A model generated the notes under the pieces. It was not told the origin of the DNA and made no database searches. It saw only the letters and a list, made by a program, of their open reading frames with translations. A DNA stretch of 64,000 nucleotides from Clytia hemisphaerica (lineage: Eukaryota > Cnidaria > Hydrozoa > Leptothecata > Clytiidae): NCBI GenBank assembly GCA_902728285.1, contig CACVBU010000619.1:1613103-1677102 (forward strand), read 5' to 3'. Shown in pieces: positions 26,401 through 41,400 of this stretch. Both the position numbers and the translations under genes were made by a program. Position 1 is the stretch's first letter. Each line of letters opens with the position of its first letter.

Positions 26401-29400
26401 CCGCAATGATGATTTAATTTATTTATTGGCGTTTTACCGTTTTCCATTCCTCTGGAAACCTAACGTTACTCAATACCTTATCGGTAAAAAATTCACCGGG
26501 AAAAATATTCTTCGGCAAAAAGAGGAATTTTTTTGCAGACTTATTTTCTACCGATAAGGTATCTGGCACCCGATGTAGAATTCCTTTCCCACTAGCTAAA
26601 GCTTTGACTGTTAGAAAGAGTTAAAAAACCTGAAAGGTTTGGATTGACCGACTATCATTTCCGCTCCGGTGGGATACCGACCTCTATCTTTAGAGTTTCA
26701 GCGTAAATTGGAGTGGATGTAAGCTACTTTAATGTAGTTAATCGCGTCCAAATATTTCGCGAATCAGGCCATTCGCAAAAATTTGAGTGTTTTGATGGAA
26801 TTTAATTTGCAAATCATTAAAATTGACTTATTTCATAGGAATTAGTTTTCGCGAAATTGGATTTTCTTAGACGAAAACAGTGGCAAATAAGCTTAAATAC
26901 GTTTTCTCATTTTGTCCTAATAAGCAGAAGTGTCCTTTTTTGCTGAGCCAGCAAAATTATGCTATAGCAAAAAGCCAAAATATAATGCTATATCAACGAA
27001 ATCTCGAGCTCAAGATAAGGATCCACCTCTAAGGTACTAATTTTTATTTTCGTAATGCCGTCATTTTCAATTTCATTTATATTTGATAGGTGTGAATGGT
27101 AATTACGATTTACCTACTTTTCTTGGCGGCGAAGCATTGCATTGCATTTGATTTTATTGACTTTATGCTTGTACAAAACTCCCTTGTAAAAGCATCTCAG
27201 TGACGAGAAATTCGCAAAGAATTCGACCTACCCTGGACGATATAGCCGCTATGAATACAGCGCGATGGTCCGGAACTACTTAAACTTGCTGCGAGGCTTG
27301 GGTAAGCCAGCAGATCATCCAAGCCAGCAAAGTGAATTTGTAAGGATTGGTGTCGCTTAAGTGAACTAGTGGGTGTCGCTTAAGTGAACTAGCAGGTGTC
27401 GCTTAAGTGAACTAGCAGGTGTCGCTTAAATGAACTTGTAAGGTTTGGCGTCGCTTAAGTGAACTAGAAGGTGTCGCTTAAGTGAACCAGTAGGTGTCGC
27501 TTAAGTGAACCAGTAGGTGTCGCTTAAGTGAACTAGCGGGTGTCGCTTAAGTGAACTAGTAGGTGTCGCTTAGTGAACTAGTAGGTGTCCCTTAAGTGAA
27601 CTAGTGGGTGTCGCTTAAGTGAACTTTTAGGTGTCGCTTAAGTGAACTAGTAGGTGTCGCTTAAGTGAACTAGCGGGTGTCGCTTAAGTGAACTAGTTGG
27701 TGTCGCTTAAGTGAACTAGTGAATTCTGGCTGGTCAGTAAATTATATCTTAGACGGTGGCCCACTTTCTGAAATGTGCCATCGTCAGTTCGGTACTATCA
27801 TTTTGGGTGGTGTCGCTTAAGTGAACTTGTAAAATATACTAGTTCACTTAAACGACACCGACCACGCTAATGTCACCTGATCCTGTTTTTATAAAGAAAA
27901 GCTTTTAATAACTTTTTTACTTTTTTTTCATAAGTCTTTTTCAATAGTATTGATAATTTCTACCAATAGATATGCTTTCATTTTATATATTTTTGTATTT
28001 TGACCAGTTATGTCTTATGTGTTTCATTGTTTCAATGTTCATTGGTTAGTTTTGGTAACCAGGTAGGTCCATAAAAGTATCACTTGTTTACATTGGATTG
28101 ACACGGATATGGAGCAATATCAGTATGATATAACAATAGGTAGACACTGTCCTGATATGAAATATGTGTCTGATATGAAATGGGAATACTTATGTAAAAA
28201 TAAAACCTTTAAAACACCTACTGTGCAGTTGACTTCCAATAAGCGGACGCTATTAGAGTAAAGTTACTGTTACCCCTGGTTACCCCTCCGCCAATTGAAT
28301 GTCTATTTTTATAAGAATTTGTTGAGAAATAGCTTTTGGGAAAATAAACTCGGCTCTAAATACAAATTAATGGCTTACAAGGAGAACCATTTACAATGAG
28401 TATAACTCTGAGCACTAAACGAAGTCTGTAAAGAGAACTACAGTGATCTGTCAACATGTTTCTTCTACTCTAGATACATGACATATGCAAACATCCAAGC
28501 ATCCATCTCATTGAGTGTTGTTAAAATCATCAAGCTGGCCTGCGAAGGATTGAGAGTGCAAAAAGAAATCGTCGAATTATTGGCTCAAAACGCGGTAGGC
28601 TTAAATTTGTACACAAGTTTGGTTAAAAAAACAACTGCAGCTGGTAGCTTTTATTAAGACTTTTTTAGCCTGCCTTTGATATTATCTGCAACAAGAGGCA
28701 GAAACAGCAGCTTCAGAAATAGATTGCAGTTTATTGCTCGTCGAACAACAATATATTCATTAAAGTAGAAAAATATTGAAAATATTCCACTCATGAATAC
28801 CTTTTTATCGAGCAGTAGATAACTATCCAATTCGAATTCTAGCAAAAGTGTCCTTTTTTTGTCTCCGCCTTTAACCAATAATCAATAAAATAAAATCTGT
28901 TTCTTTTCTCTTTAGGTTCAATCAAAAGAATTGTTAGTAGGTTTTGCTGAACACCTTGAAGTACCTGATCCTGAACTCCATGAAAATGTCGAGGAATTCA
29001 CCATGGATGGTAAGAAATAGTCCATTAGATTTGAATTAAATCTCTCCTCTACGAACTAGACGACTTCGGTTTTTAAGATCTCTTCTTTGTCGTTACCTAA
29101 TGTTATTATTGCTGAAGTATGGAAAAAAATGGTGGGTTTGGTCGGTGGTAGGTACGTTTTTTGACAAATGATATAAAGAATATTCACACGTCAGGTCTTA
29201 ATAGCAACGAAAACTGAACAAGCTCTCTATGAAAAAGGAAATTCTGGATTTGGATAAGTTGGATAAAAAAATGGGCTTTTACACTTTTTGGACCTACCCC
29301 GGTGGAGGTCCTATAAATTAACCTGTGTTTGTTCGTCCGTCCGCCCGTCCGTTCGTTCGTTCGTCCGTCCGTTCGTTCGTTCGTTCGTTCGTTCGTTCGT

Positions 29401-32400
29401 TCGTTTGTCTGTTACCAACTTTTCTCAGGGTTGAATCATAGGAATCTTTTGATTTTTGGTACAAAGGTGCAAAATGGTGGTGGCCACAATGTGACGGAGC
29501 CCGATTTTCGGGTTTTTTAGACTTTGTGCAAAATTGGATCATTAATTTTTTCTGATTTTTTGTACGAAAGTAGGGTACCATCATAGGTAAAAGATGGCTC
29601 AAGTAGATTTTTGCAAAAAAATTTTGTTGGTTCAAAAAATGCATGTTTATCTATAAGAATCACTATTAATAAGCATACATCAATGTTCTTAGTTAAATTA
29701 CTCAATTTTTTTATGAGATACATGTTTTTTTTGCTCATGAGGGCTTACTTTTAGAGAGTATGTGTGTTTAGACATGAAATTTTGGTTGCTTGGCGTGTTT
29801 TTATAGAAAAACTGCCCAAATTCGATATTTTTTTATAAGCACATTATCAATTACTTAGGTATTAGCTTTTCTCGAGATTGGCTCTTTCATTCTTTATGAT
29901 TTTTTGCACAAAGATGCATAACTTTAAACCCTCAAATGTGACGGAGCCCGATTTTTGAAAAAAAATGTTTTTGGGCAAATTTGGGCCAAAAAACGGCTAA
30001 AAAAGGTTTTTTGGACTTTCTGAAATATTGGATCATTGTTTTTTTCTGATTTTTTACATGAAAGTAGGTAAAAGATGGCTCAAGAGATTTTTGTGAAAAA
30101 AGAATTTTTCAGCTCAAAAAACGCATCTTTATTTATAAGAATCACTATTAATAAGCATACATCAATGTTATTAGCCAAATTACTCAATTTTTTAATGAGA
30201 TATATGTTTTTTTGCTCACGAAGTCTTGAATATGAAAGATTACTTCAAGAGCATGAAATTTTGGTTTCTAAACGTTTTTTATAAGAAACAAACGACTAAT
30301 TTTGATAGATCGTCACTATTTGTGTTCTGAATGATTGTTTAACGGTCATACTGACTCACGTAGATATCAATTATATTTGTTAAATGCATAACCAGGTAGG
30401 TCCAGAAAAGTATCACTTGTTTCTTTTATAACAACAATGTAGTGAGGCTCAAAATCGCCAAAAAATACGAACAATTTACTGAGCCTGAAATTACTCAACT
30501 TCAAGCAACTTAGGGAACAAGTAGTAAATATTAGGTATAAAGCCTAAAATACCTTTGGATTACACTCTATAAATAAGAACAGGATAAGAACAAGTTGAGG
30601 CTCAAAGTGCCAAAAAAATAAGAACAGCCGAGCCTCAGCAAATGTTTACTGATTCTTATAAAGAAAAGTGTATATGCGAAGATTCAAAACGAAGTTTCAA
30701 GAGTATGAATTTGTTCTTCATTTCAGAAAACGAAGAGCAAAGTAACGAAAAACAAGACTTGGTTCGCCAAAACATTGTCCAGTTACTGACCAACACTCTC
30801 AATCAACCTTCTGTAAACATCGCTCAATTCCTACTTGGTTTTGATACAAGACAGTCGCTCGCTCGCACCAACCTCCAAGACCCAGGTTTAGATAATTATT
30901 GTTTTTTTAGCTTTTTCTACTTTTTCTGAACATTTGTTTAATTTGTTCATTTCTGGTCTGGAAAGTTGTTTATTCTCTCACTTACTGGTGACTTGCAACT
31001 AAAATGAGTACTTCTCTTCTTAATTACTTTTTAACTGAAATATCACAAATGCGCTCTTTCCCTTTTACTTTTTATTTGGAATTATCGAATGCTATATCGA
31101 CGATGGTCTAAAAATCAGTCAGCTATTCCCATTAAGAATTATAGAACGCTTCTACCTGCAATATACAAGTATAAACAAAACCCATGCAGCGTCTTCCCAT
31201 CCCTTCGAAAAAGCATTTTATGACCCATTTAACATACTCATTTTATTGGCGACTTGGAAATACTCTTCTGACATGTAGACTAGTATGCTAGGCACTAATT
31301 CAGAGATAGTAGAAAATAAGCAAAAAATAGGAAGGGGGAATTGTAGTTTATTTTAGCCTTTACAAACTGGTGTTATCCCGTAATAATTATTCTATTATCG
31401 TATAGCACCAACATTACTGTATTGCACGGGTTATAAACGACTCCAGTCTATCTGAAATGATTCTTCTGTTTTTTTTTGAAACAGGTGTTCGAGGCTTCCC
31501 GAAGACGTGTTTACATTCCATCATCACCATATTGAATCGTGGTGTATCTGCTACTTGTGGACCAGATGCACGCCTGCTGACACCGAAGCTGTCAGAATCA
31601 TTGTATCGTTTGATGTATCAATTATGTGCTCACCAAGAAATAGGTACGTTCAAACTCCCTTTCTTTACTTTGTAGCTTAAATTACTTTTTTTCCCTGTTT
31701 GGGTTTTCCTTTATCTCGGATTCTTTTTCTCCAAATTATTAAAGATCATTATTTATACTAACCATATCGAACTAATTTTGGATGAGAAATATAGGAGTAG
31801 TAGCGATTACCTCATAAAAAACAAGATTATTAACACCTTTTCTTCTGTGCAGAAAAAATGTGACCTCTAGTATAATAAAACTCTTAGAGATGGTTCAATA
31901 AGCCATAGGCTTAATTTTAGTTGACGTTTACGGAAACTGTCTGTCGAGATGAGGTCGCCATCGCGTTTTTGCTGACCTATCAATATCCGCTATTTTTCTA
32001 TTTTATTTTTATAGGTGGGGCGGTACGAAGATATTTGAGAACAAATACCGATTTCTATATGAAACACATCCAAGCCTTACCATTCTTACCGACCGATGGT
32101 ACAGAGCTCGACCTTGACGAGATCCAATACTTTCGACTCGCAAATCAACAATCGTGGTTTTTAAAAACAGTCGCGATTGATCTTCGAGTTGTAGCCACAA
32201 GTCGTATGCGATCGGCTCTTCAACAGTTATTAGGTGCTTTATACAGCGAACAAGCCGCCCCGGATCTGCTTCAAGGAGGCGGTGACGTAACACAGCGCAC
32301 TTTAGAAGCTACCCAAATGACAGTCGGAGACTCGCTATCGCGAACCATGTTAGGATCGGCTTTCCGATTTGGTAGTGACGAGAAAAGTCTCATCCTCTCC

Positions 32401-35400
32401 CTCCTATCATCTGTCTCCTTCACGCAAAGATATCCACCAAATATCGAGCTACAGTTCTTCGATTACGGAGCCGTGGAACAAATTATAACTTCTTGTGAAG
32501 AGCTTGATGAGATGGGCACACCTCTCTGCGATGTTCGAAAGTTGTATAAAGTGTTGATGGGTGAAATCAACAACTCGCAACTGGTTGTCGGTGCAAGCCA
32601 GAAACAAGAAATACTTAAGGTATAAACTATCATTTCCCTCCAACGTATTTGCATTAAAACTGATTAAAAGGTGAAGCAAAAGTACAAAAAGAAAATATTA
32701 AAGAGAGATTAATAAATGAGCAATATCAGTTGTCCTTTGTGGACATAGATAGATTTTTGATTGTTTTCTGAAACAATTGAAAGGCAATACTTTACTCTTC
32801 ATTGATTCATACACTTTTTATCCGGTGTTTATAATAATTTCAAGGTCTAACCAGCTCTAACCCATATTTTTCATAGGAAATCTAACATCGTTTTCAACAA
32901 TCTCGATATGGCTCAAATATAAACAGAATATAGAGGAGTTTGGCGTCAAAATACCTTTTAATAGGTCTAGAAGTCTCATATTGAAGTAATACAGTCTCCA
33001 TCACTCAAACACGCACGGGGAACCCAAATTTGTTCCAATCAAATAGACTCAACTGAAAAAATCACCCAACGGCAAATTACTTATTTCTTTTTTCATAAAC
33101 AGGAAGTCAAAGGCGTCTTGAAACACGCAGTTGATCGAAATTTAGTCCGCGAGTCGTTCCATTCGAAGAGAAACGCGTTCGATGCATGGCGACAGGTTGT
33201 GGAGATAACGTTTGCTGTCTGCCCAGCTGACATGATCCCAGTGGACAAGAAACAGGCTATCTTAATGGAAATCTTAAATCAACTTATGCCTAGGGTATGT
33301 TTTTATTATTTCCCGATACAACAGGCTCTAATACACGGTTTACTGCTTTACAATCTTTTATCAGTATAAAGCCACAGTATATAATATCCAACTTTCCTTC
33401 AAATATCTTCTTTTCGAGAATTTATGCATTTTATAATTCACTAACGACCTTTATAGTAAAAGAACATCCCTTAAGACACGTGACAACATTTCCGCAAGTA
33501 AAACTTTTTTAAAACATCTGAAAGAAGAATTTATTTACAGACTTTTAGAAGGGTTATGCGAATTAGGCCTGCTGGCTATATCTTTTATGGCCTGGATAAT
33601 GACGTTACAACCATAAACTATAAAAAGAAACATTGGAAATTGGGTTAGAACCGTGCAGTTAAGACGAAATTTGACATTAATCGTATTTAAACCAACGAGA
33701 CTTTTAGCTTTTAGAGGGTCGTATTTCAGCTCTCCTTTCATCCTCACAATTTATTTTCCTTCGTTTCTAGATTACGGACGAAGATGCTTTACCGGAGCTA
33801 GCATCAGCAGTTGCTGGCACTGTTCTAAGTTTGATGGCCAACTTCTGGTTCACATGCACTCAAATCGACTCTATGAAGTAAGAGATTTTTTTACATCATT
33901 TGCTATTAGAGCATATTTTTTTGTAGTATCAGCTTTATGGCCGGACTCCACTTTCGCGCGAAATGGGCGACAGTTTTTTTCTTAACCTTTTTTGCCTGAA
34001 GAAAAGATTTCGCCCGAACAAAAAAGAAGTTGAAGGAAGTTTTTTCATCCGTTACGTCAATTTCGACCAATGGAATTGCTTCATTTTTCAACCGACCAAT
34101 GAGCTTACAAAAACGTCAAAAAGCTTTCGCTCATGTCGCGCGGGAGTGGAGACCGGCCTTTATATACAGTATACATACTCCTTGTCACACAAAATTCTGG
34201 GAAATCGTCAGAGGGGAGATTGCGGTGCAGGTTGGTGAAAAACGTTTCTTGGGATAAAAAAATACATCATGAATATCAACTTTTACCATTATAACCCTCT
34301 TCAAGCCTGTTATTGACATCTTTTCTTATTTTGTTGGTGTTATATAGTAATAATAAAACTCAACCGCGAAATTTAATGCCCGCAAAAATTTATCCTATTA
34401 AAGTATACCAACGATAACCAACTAATAAGCCATTGCTCAATTCTTTCCCCTAGGAATCCAAATGAGATATCAGTTATCTCCATGGAAACGGTATGCGCCA
34501 TTTTCCCTGGTTTAGTGGAAGGCATAATTGCAGTTGGAAGCGGACAAGCTCGAACAAGAGCTAATTTATATGGAGCTTTCCTCTACTATATACAGATCGG
34601 ACAAATGTATAACTCGATAACCAAAGAAGGTATGATACCGTTAAACTTAAATAAAATAACCCCCCCCTCCCAACAATTCACGACTAAAGAGGACTGGGTT
34701 CCAAGATTTCTTATTACTGAAAACATAATCTATAATTTTCTTCAACTTGTTACAAAAAAATAAGGAAACTACCTGCTAGTCGAGAGGAAATTTTAATTTT
34801 TTTGGTGGTTTCCACACAACTAACAAATTTGACCCCGAAAATGAGTCAAATAGGAAACCTTGTTTTGGGGTAGCCCGGAACCGTAACATACAAACTTATG
34901 GGATATCCAAGTTACAAGTTTTTAACTTCGAGTAAGAAAACAATAGAATTTCAACGTTAGAACCGTGTATGAACCAATTTTTGGAAATTTCAAATTGTTA
35001 TATCTTTGGAAAATAGTTACATATAAAAATTACGTGGAGGTTTCAGGATCACAGAAGGTTTCTACAGGCAAAATATCTCAAAACACCTGATTATCTTTTG
35101 AAACAAATTTCACGCATTTCAGGCGAAGAGGAAGGTGGGATATTCGGTAAGCAGAATAAAGAAACTTGGGAAACCAAAACTATGCAAACTCTATACAAAT
35201 ACGGCGATTCTTTCCTCGATATTGTTGCCAAGGACATGTGCCAAGGAACTTGTATCGCACGGGTAAGTTTAAAAGCCGATTCACATCCTTTATAACAAAA
35301 CCGATCAGAAAATGCTGGCAGTCTATCTTACTGTGGAGGCTGGAAAGATCACAAGTCGTTTTTAGAGAAATTCAGGCGCGCCATTTTTTAGGCTGAAGAT

Positions 35401-38400
35401 TCCGGAATCTCATGGAATTCCGGTGAATTCTGACAGATTTTTGTATAGTATAACCTTATAAAATTCTGTCTCATTTCAAACCCTTTTCCCTTGCCCCTCG
35501 CATTAAACATGGACCTTTTTTATATGATTTGACGTTTTTTTTCTGGAAATGAATTTCTGACTGACAGATTTTTGTATAGTATAACCCTATAAAATTCTGC
35601 CTCATTTCAAACCCTTTTCCCTTACCCCTCGCATTAAACATGGACCTTTTTTATATGATTTGACGTTTTTTTTCTTGAAATGAATTTCTGACTTAATAGT
35701 TAAGAATAAAATTTAACGAAACCTTTCAGATGATGGCAATGAGCACCATGGATGCAATTGCTTCACTAGACTGGAAACACAAGTATTTGATGTTGATGAC
35801 GTCCAGAGGCTATTTGCGTGTTTTGGTAGACCAACTGTTAGAAGAAGATGCAGAACTACAAAGCGTGTTATCGCTACAACCACAAAGTATGAAACCGCTC
35901 TATCTCTTCGAATCCAAAATGGTAGGTGTAGAATTGTTGTTTGTAGATTTTAGTGAAAATGTTTAAATCCTTCGCAAACTTGATCATATAACAACAAACG
36001 AAATGGACAATGAAAGAAGTTTGGCGTGTGGAATTTCTTCAGAAAAATATTATGCATATTATGTTATAAAACGTGACCCGGTAGAGCCTTTCAAAATTAA
36101 AATTTAACTATTTTTGAAAATTCTATTTTTACAAACCGACTGGTCGGTCCTTTTGCAATTATTTAAAAAATTTCTTCAATGAATGTATCTCTTTCTTCTT
36201 TCAGTCCTTCCTTGCCAAAGTGGCGTCTACAGATTACGGAGCGCAAACACTCTTACAATTCGGATTGATCTCGCGTTTAACGGAATGTCAATTCTTGGAT
36301 TTCCATGTCGAGAAACCAACACTGTTGACTAACACCAACACCATGGCGTACACTCACTCTGAAGATCCCTTCTTACCCAGCTTGTTGGAAAGATATTCAA
36401 AAATTTTCTCGTCTTTTGCACGATTGATTTTAGCGTTTTTATCCTCTGTTGGTATCCAACATCAAGTTGCTATTTCACAGGTGTGTCTTAATTAATTCTT
36501 TGTACTTTAAACTCTAGTATTAGTTTTATCATACTCTACACAATTTTCTATAAGAATTACATAAATCGATGTAAGACTCGTGATTCTTAAAATTTTTAAG
36601 ATTTTGAGCCTGAAGATATTCTAAATGATTTTTTTTGGTCAAAAAATACTTTACCTTCAAGTGAAGTCTCAAGCGTGCGAAAAGAGGAAGGAAACAATGT
36701 CAAATTTCAAGCTTGAAACGGTTAAGCTTATTTTATATTACAAATAAATAACGAAACACTACAAAATTCTTACTAAAAGATAAAAACTGAGCAAATAAAA
36801 GACTTTTCTTTTTTCGACCTTGGACCTGATATTTGCTGGATTGCACAAACTTATATTGTTATTAATTATCAAGTTCACCGTATCATTATAGCTTAAAATT
36901 ATAGATTAAAATAAAACAAATTATACATATTAAAACTACTATAAAACAGCTTATTAAAAATCTGATGTCTGAAAGTATCTAATTTTATAATTCTTTTTCT
37001 TAGATACAAAACCTGGTGATGAACCATGAAGATCTTTTCAACACCATATTAAACGACAGTGGAGAATCACACTCCATGACGTCATTGAAACAATTATCGT
37101 TAGCCATCGCTATCGTGTCGTTGTTGCCGATTACCGATAAACGCGACGACGCATGGGAAATGTTGACGGAAGAACAACGAGCGTGGAGATCGTTCATGAA
37201 TCGTATACACAGATTGATGTTGAGTCTGCTTAACAAATATTCCATCACTGCTTGCAAAAAGGTAAATAATGGTAAATGCTTTATCTTGATTAAAATCTTC
37301 CTAACACCTCCTTAATTAAAATTTAAGTGGTGTTCTTGTTTCTTGCCTCACTTCAAGTTCTTTAAGGGTAATGCCAAAAATTGTCAAGAAATTAATTTCC
37401 AAATTAGATTTTTTGGACCTACCCCGGTGGGGTGGAGGTCCTATAAATTAACCTTTTTCCGTTCGTTCGTCCGTTCGTTCGTTCGTTATTAGCTTTCCTC
37501 GTGATTGGCTCATTATTTTTTTCTGATTTTTTGCACAAAGATGTGTAACTATAAACCCTCGAATGTGACGGAGCCCGATTTTCGAAAAAAAAAATTGGGG
37601 GCAAATTTGGGCTAAAAAACGGCTAAAAAACGGGGTTTTTGGACTTTGTGAAAATTTGGATCATTAACTTTTTCTGATTTTTTGCATGAAAGTAGGGTAC
37701 CATCATAGGTAAAAGATGGTTCAAGCAGATTTTTTCAAAAAAATTTTGTTGGCTCAAAAAACACATGTTTATCTATAAGAATCACTATTAATAAGCATAC
37801 ATCAATGTTCTTAGTTAAATTACTCAATTTTTTTATGAGATAGATGCTTTATTTGCTCATGAGGGCTTACTTTTGAAGAATGTGTGTGTTTAGACATAAA
37901 ATTTTGGTTGCTTGGCGTGTTTTTACAGAAAAACTGGCCAAATTCGATATTTATTTATAAGCACATTATCAATTACTTAGGTATTAGCTTTTCTCGAGAT
38001 TGGCTCTTTCATTCTATATGATTTTTTGCACAAAGATGCATAACTATAAACCCTCGAATGTGACGGAGCCCGATTTTCGAAAAAAAAATTGGGGGCAAAT
38101 TTGGGCCAAAAAACGCTAAAAAACGGGTTTTTTGGACTTTGTGAAAAATTGGATCATTAACTTCTTCTGATTTTTTGCATGAAAGTAGGGTACCATTATA
38201 GGTAAAAGATGGCTCAAGCAGATTTTTTCAAAAAAAATTTGTTGGCTCAAAAAACGCATGTTTATCTATAAGAATCACTATTAGCATACATCAATGTTAT
38301 TAGCCAAATTGCTCAATTTTTTGATGATATAGATGTTTTTTTGCTAACAAAGTCTTGAATATGAAAGAATATTTCAAGAGCATGAAATTTTGGTTTCTAA

Positions 38401-41400
38401 ACGTTTTTTTATAAGAAACAAACGACTAATTTTAATAGATCATCACCATTTGTGTTCTGAATGATTGTTTAATGGTCACGCTCACGTAGATATCAATTAT
38501 AAATGTGTTAAATGCATAACCAGGTCGGTCCATAAAAGTATCACTTGTTTTCTATCAGGATCGTGACCTTTTGAGTAAATACGTACTATACGTGGGGTAA
38601 TCAGTATCTGTTCGGATATCACCTTCCAGGCGGACGTCTTTGTTACTTTGAGATATCGATTCGTTTTGCTTTAAACTACTTTTTTATTGCAATTTCCCTT
38701 TCCTTTCATCTTCTTTTTCTATTGAACTTGTAAATTTAGACAATGACCTCTTTGAGTAAATACGTGCTATGCGTGGAGTAATCAGTATATGTTAGGAGAT
38801 CACCTTCCGGGCGGACGTCTTTATCATTTTGAGATATCGATTCGTTTTGCTTTAAACTTCTTTTTTATTGACAAATAGAATAACCAAAAGTAGGGACCGC
38901 GAAAGACGGGGGTAAAATGGTTGGAATCGACCAAAATGTTGTTTTTAGGTTTTAGACCACCTATAACCATGGGATAAGTTTTAGAAGCATTCTTATCATT
39001 AAATAAATGTCCTGTAAAAGTTTGGTGGCCATAACTTTATTTTTTATGAAAATATGAGCAATTTTGTAAAATTTTGAATGGCAGACGACCTACCAACAGA
39101 AAATTTGATTTAGACAGGTGAGCGCGTCCTCAAATCCCCATGATGTTATACATTTTTGGAACTGGAAGAGATCAGCGCTGTTTGTTTTTTTTGTCTCATT
39201 GACCCAATCAAATCCTACAAAAAATTATTCAGTTTTTTCTGGGAAAAAGCCACTTTTGAGGGCTTTAGCTGTCCTCCCCGGCATTAAGACAAAGATAATA
39301 TGAAATTTCAACCTTTTTTACATATTGTTTGTTAATAAAAATTAACATTTTCCAACGCGCTCTGCTGTCTTTTTTGGCTCAAAGTTTATTGGTATTCGAG
39401 AAATTCTACAGAATTGTCGAGCGCGTGTTTGTTTACAATTCGAAAGTTCAAAGTCCACGGAGAGTGACAATCTGCCAACTCTCCGGCATACAGGATATTT
39501 TCGATTCATTCGTACGGCAAACGAAAAATTTGAAAAAAAAAATTGATAAAAAATTAAAACTTTGTCTTGAGAACCTTTGTGCCAAGTTTCAATGCTATAG
39601 CATTAATAGAAGTAAAGTTACTGCAAAAAATGTATTTTTTGACATAACCCCCGGATTTTCACTTTTAAACCTATTTAACCATGATTTTTACAAAAATCCT
39701 CGAAAATCGTTCCAAAAAAAGGGTCATTTTCAGGAGATAGAAAATTTCATATCTCGAGAACGGCTTGGCCGATTTTGATGAATGACCCCTCATTTTTTTT
39801 CTTTTTTGTTGCTCTTTCCAATGAGCATGGTTTCAATGCGCTAAAAACAATTTGAAAAAATCATTGCGGTCCCTACCAAAAGCATTTTTGTTTTTTATTA
39901 AAAACTATATATTCGACCTTACTCACAAGAGGTCATCATCAGAGTAAAAATCTAATACAGAATGAGGATTCTAAAATCAAAATTTACAGAAACAAGCTAA
40001 TTAAAATGTTATAAAAAATTCATTTAAAAAAACAGTGTGTAAAAATCTAAAATGATACCCATGGGACGCTTAACTGAGAAAACGATGAGACTAAATCGAT
40101 AGCACAATAAAAAAGAGTAATTAACAAAGGAACTATGGTCGTGTTCAGACCAAGGTTTAAAGTAATTAAGTCTACATGTTTCTTTTGTATTCCTTTTGTA
40201 TTTAGCTGCACGCTCCTCATAAGTTAAACCAAAGTTTAAAAAGGAATCACCCTCTGGTTTAAAAAAAAAGTTTTTACGATAATATCACAGTTTTCTGAAT
40301 AGACGAAATCAGAGTTCGCAAGTGAAAAGCATGCTCCTTTTATGAATTATGAAAGGAGAACGTGAAATTTATGACTTAGAGACGCTCGGAGCGTCTCTAG
40401 CAGTTAAAGGCAGTTAATAGGTTTATAATGAGAATATCATGGATCGAAGTATGGAGATTCCCATACTCCTCAACAAAATAATCGATTTGTTAAATCCATT
40501 TTTGATGAATAGTGATAGAGAGAGAAGAAAGTTGTTTTGTGTGGAAAGAGTATCATGTCTAATGCAGAGTGGAGGCAGATGTATAAAGATACGGTGGATA
40601 CATATAAAAGTATGTATGGACTCGCCTTTCAACCACCGACATTCGAAGAGTGGTTGGTTAGTTTTAACCAGCCGCCTGTCAGACATCAAAGTCCAACACA
40701 AATCTTCACTACATCACAAGATCAAATTCAATTTCCATCCTCCAGCCGAAATCCCTCATTTCAAAGCCAGGATTATCAATCTGATCAGCTGAACCAACAT
40801 TTTCGACCATCTTTGTCAAGTCCGTATTTGCAATCTTTACTTCCAAACCAACAAGCTCAATCTTCACTGGTGACCCCCCAGCCTTCTCGACATTCTTCTC
40901 AACCACGCCAACATTTACGACCATCAAAAACAAAAGAAAATGTATATCCTAGACCAATCTATCAACCACGCTCTACGTCTATTCATCAAGCGCAAGATTT
41001 TTGTTGGCAAGGCCAAGAACTTGAAACTCTGAAATGTACACAAAAACAGCAAACGTCCTCTGTTGATACCACATCAAATGAAAGCCCAAGAGAGCCTAAT
41101 TGGAACTTAGATGAAACTAAAGCCTTGGTACATGCATGGCGGGACAAATTTGAAATTTTAAATAGCCCAAATTGCGAACTCGCATGGACTGTCATTAGCG
41201 CAGCTGTAAATAAAGGAAAAACACCCGGTAATCAACATCGAGATGTTAGAAGTTGCAAAGCTAAAATCCATCGAATGAAAGTAGATTACAACCGTGCCAA
41301 AGACAATAATGGCCCAAAGAAAACAGGTACTGGAGCTGTTTTCCCTCTATTTTACGATATATTCGATGAACTGCTGGGAACGAGAGATACTACAAAACGC

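Larger units (their letters stand above)
19370..27884. mobile_element. Giant TIR element, 8515 bp, Polinton-like ends, no genes
   Basis: The ends are AGGATCAGGTGAC at 19370 and GTCACCTGATCCT to 27884, flanked by the perfect 6-bp duplication GTTTTT (19364-19369 and 27885-27890). The inverted termini run about 0.9-1.3 kb (19370 to about 20665, and about 26995 to 27884). Each contains an array of a 23-bp repeat plus unique sequence including the AACTAGT/GTCGCTTAAG motif. A 6-bp duplication, long TIRs and 5'-AG...CT-3' ends are the known Polinton/Maverick signature. Yet no integrase, DNA polymerase B, ATPase or capsid frame is visible, so it would be a non-autonomous derivative. The interior carries nested MITEs. 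Dada-type elements (6-7 bp duplication) are an alternative. It sits inside repeat copy A, so it is younger than that copy. Confidence 0.85.

Noticed and set aside
39329..39778. 149-residue frame inside the 985-bp TIR element
   Set aside because: No transposase or other family motif; low-complexity Lys/Phe-rich sequence typical of the AT-rich interior.
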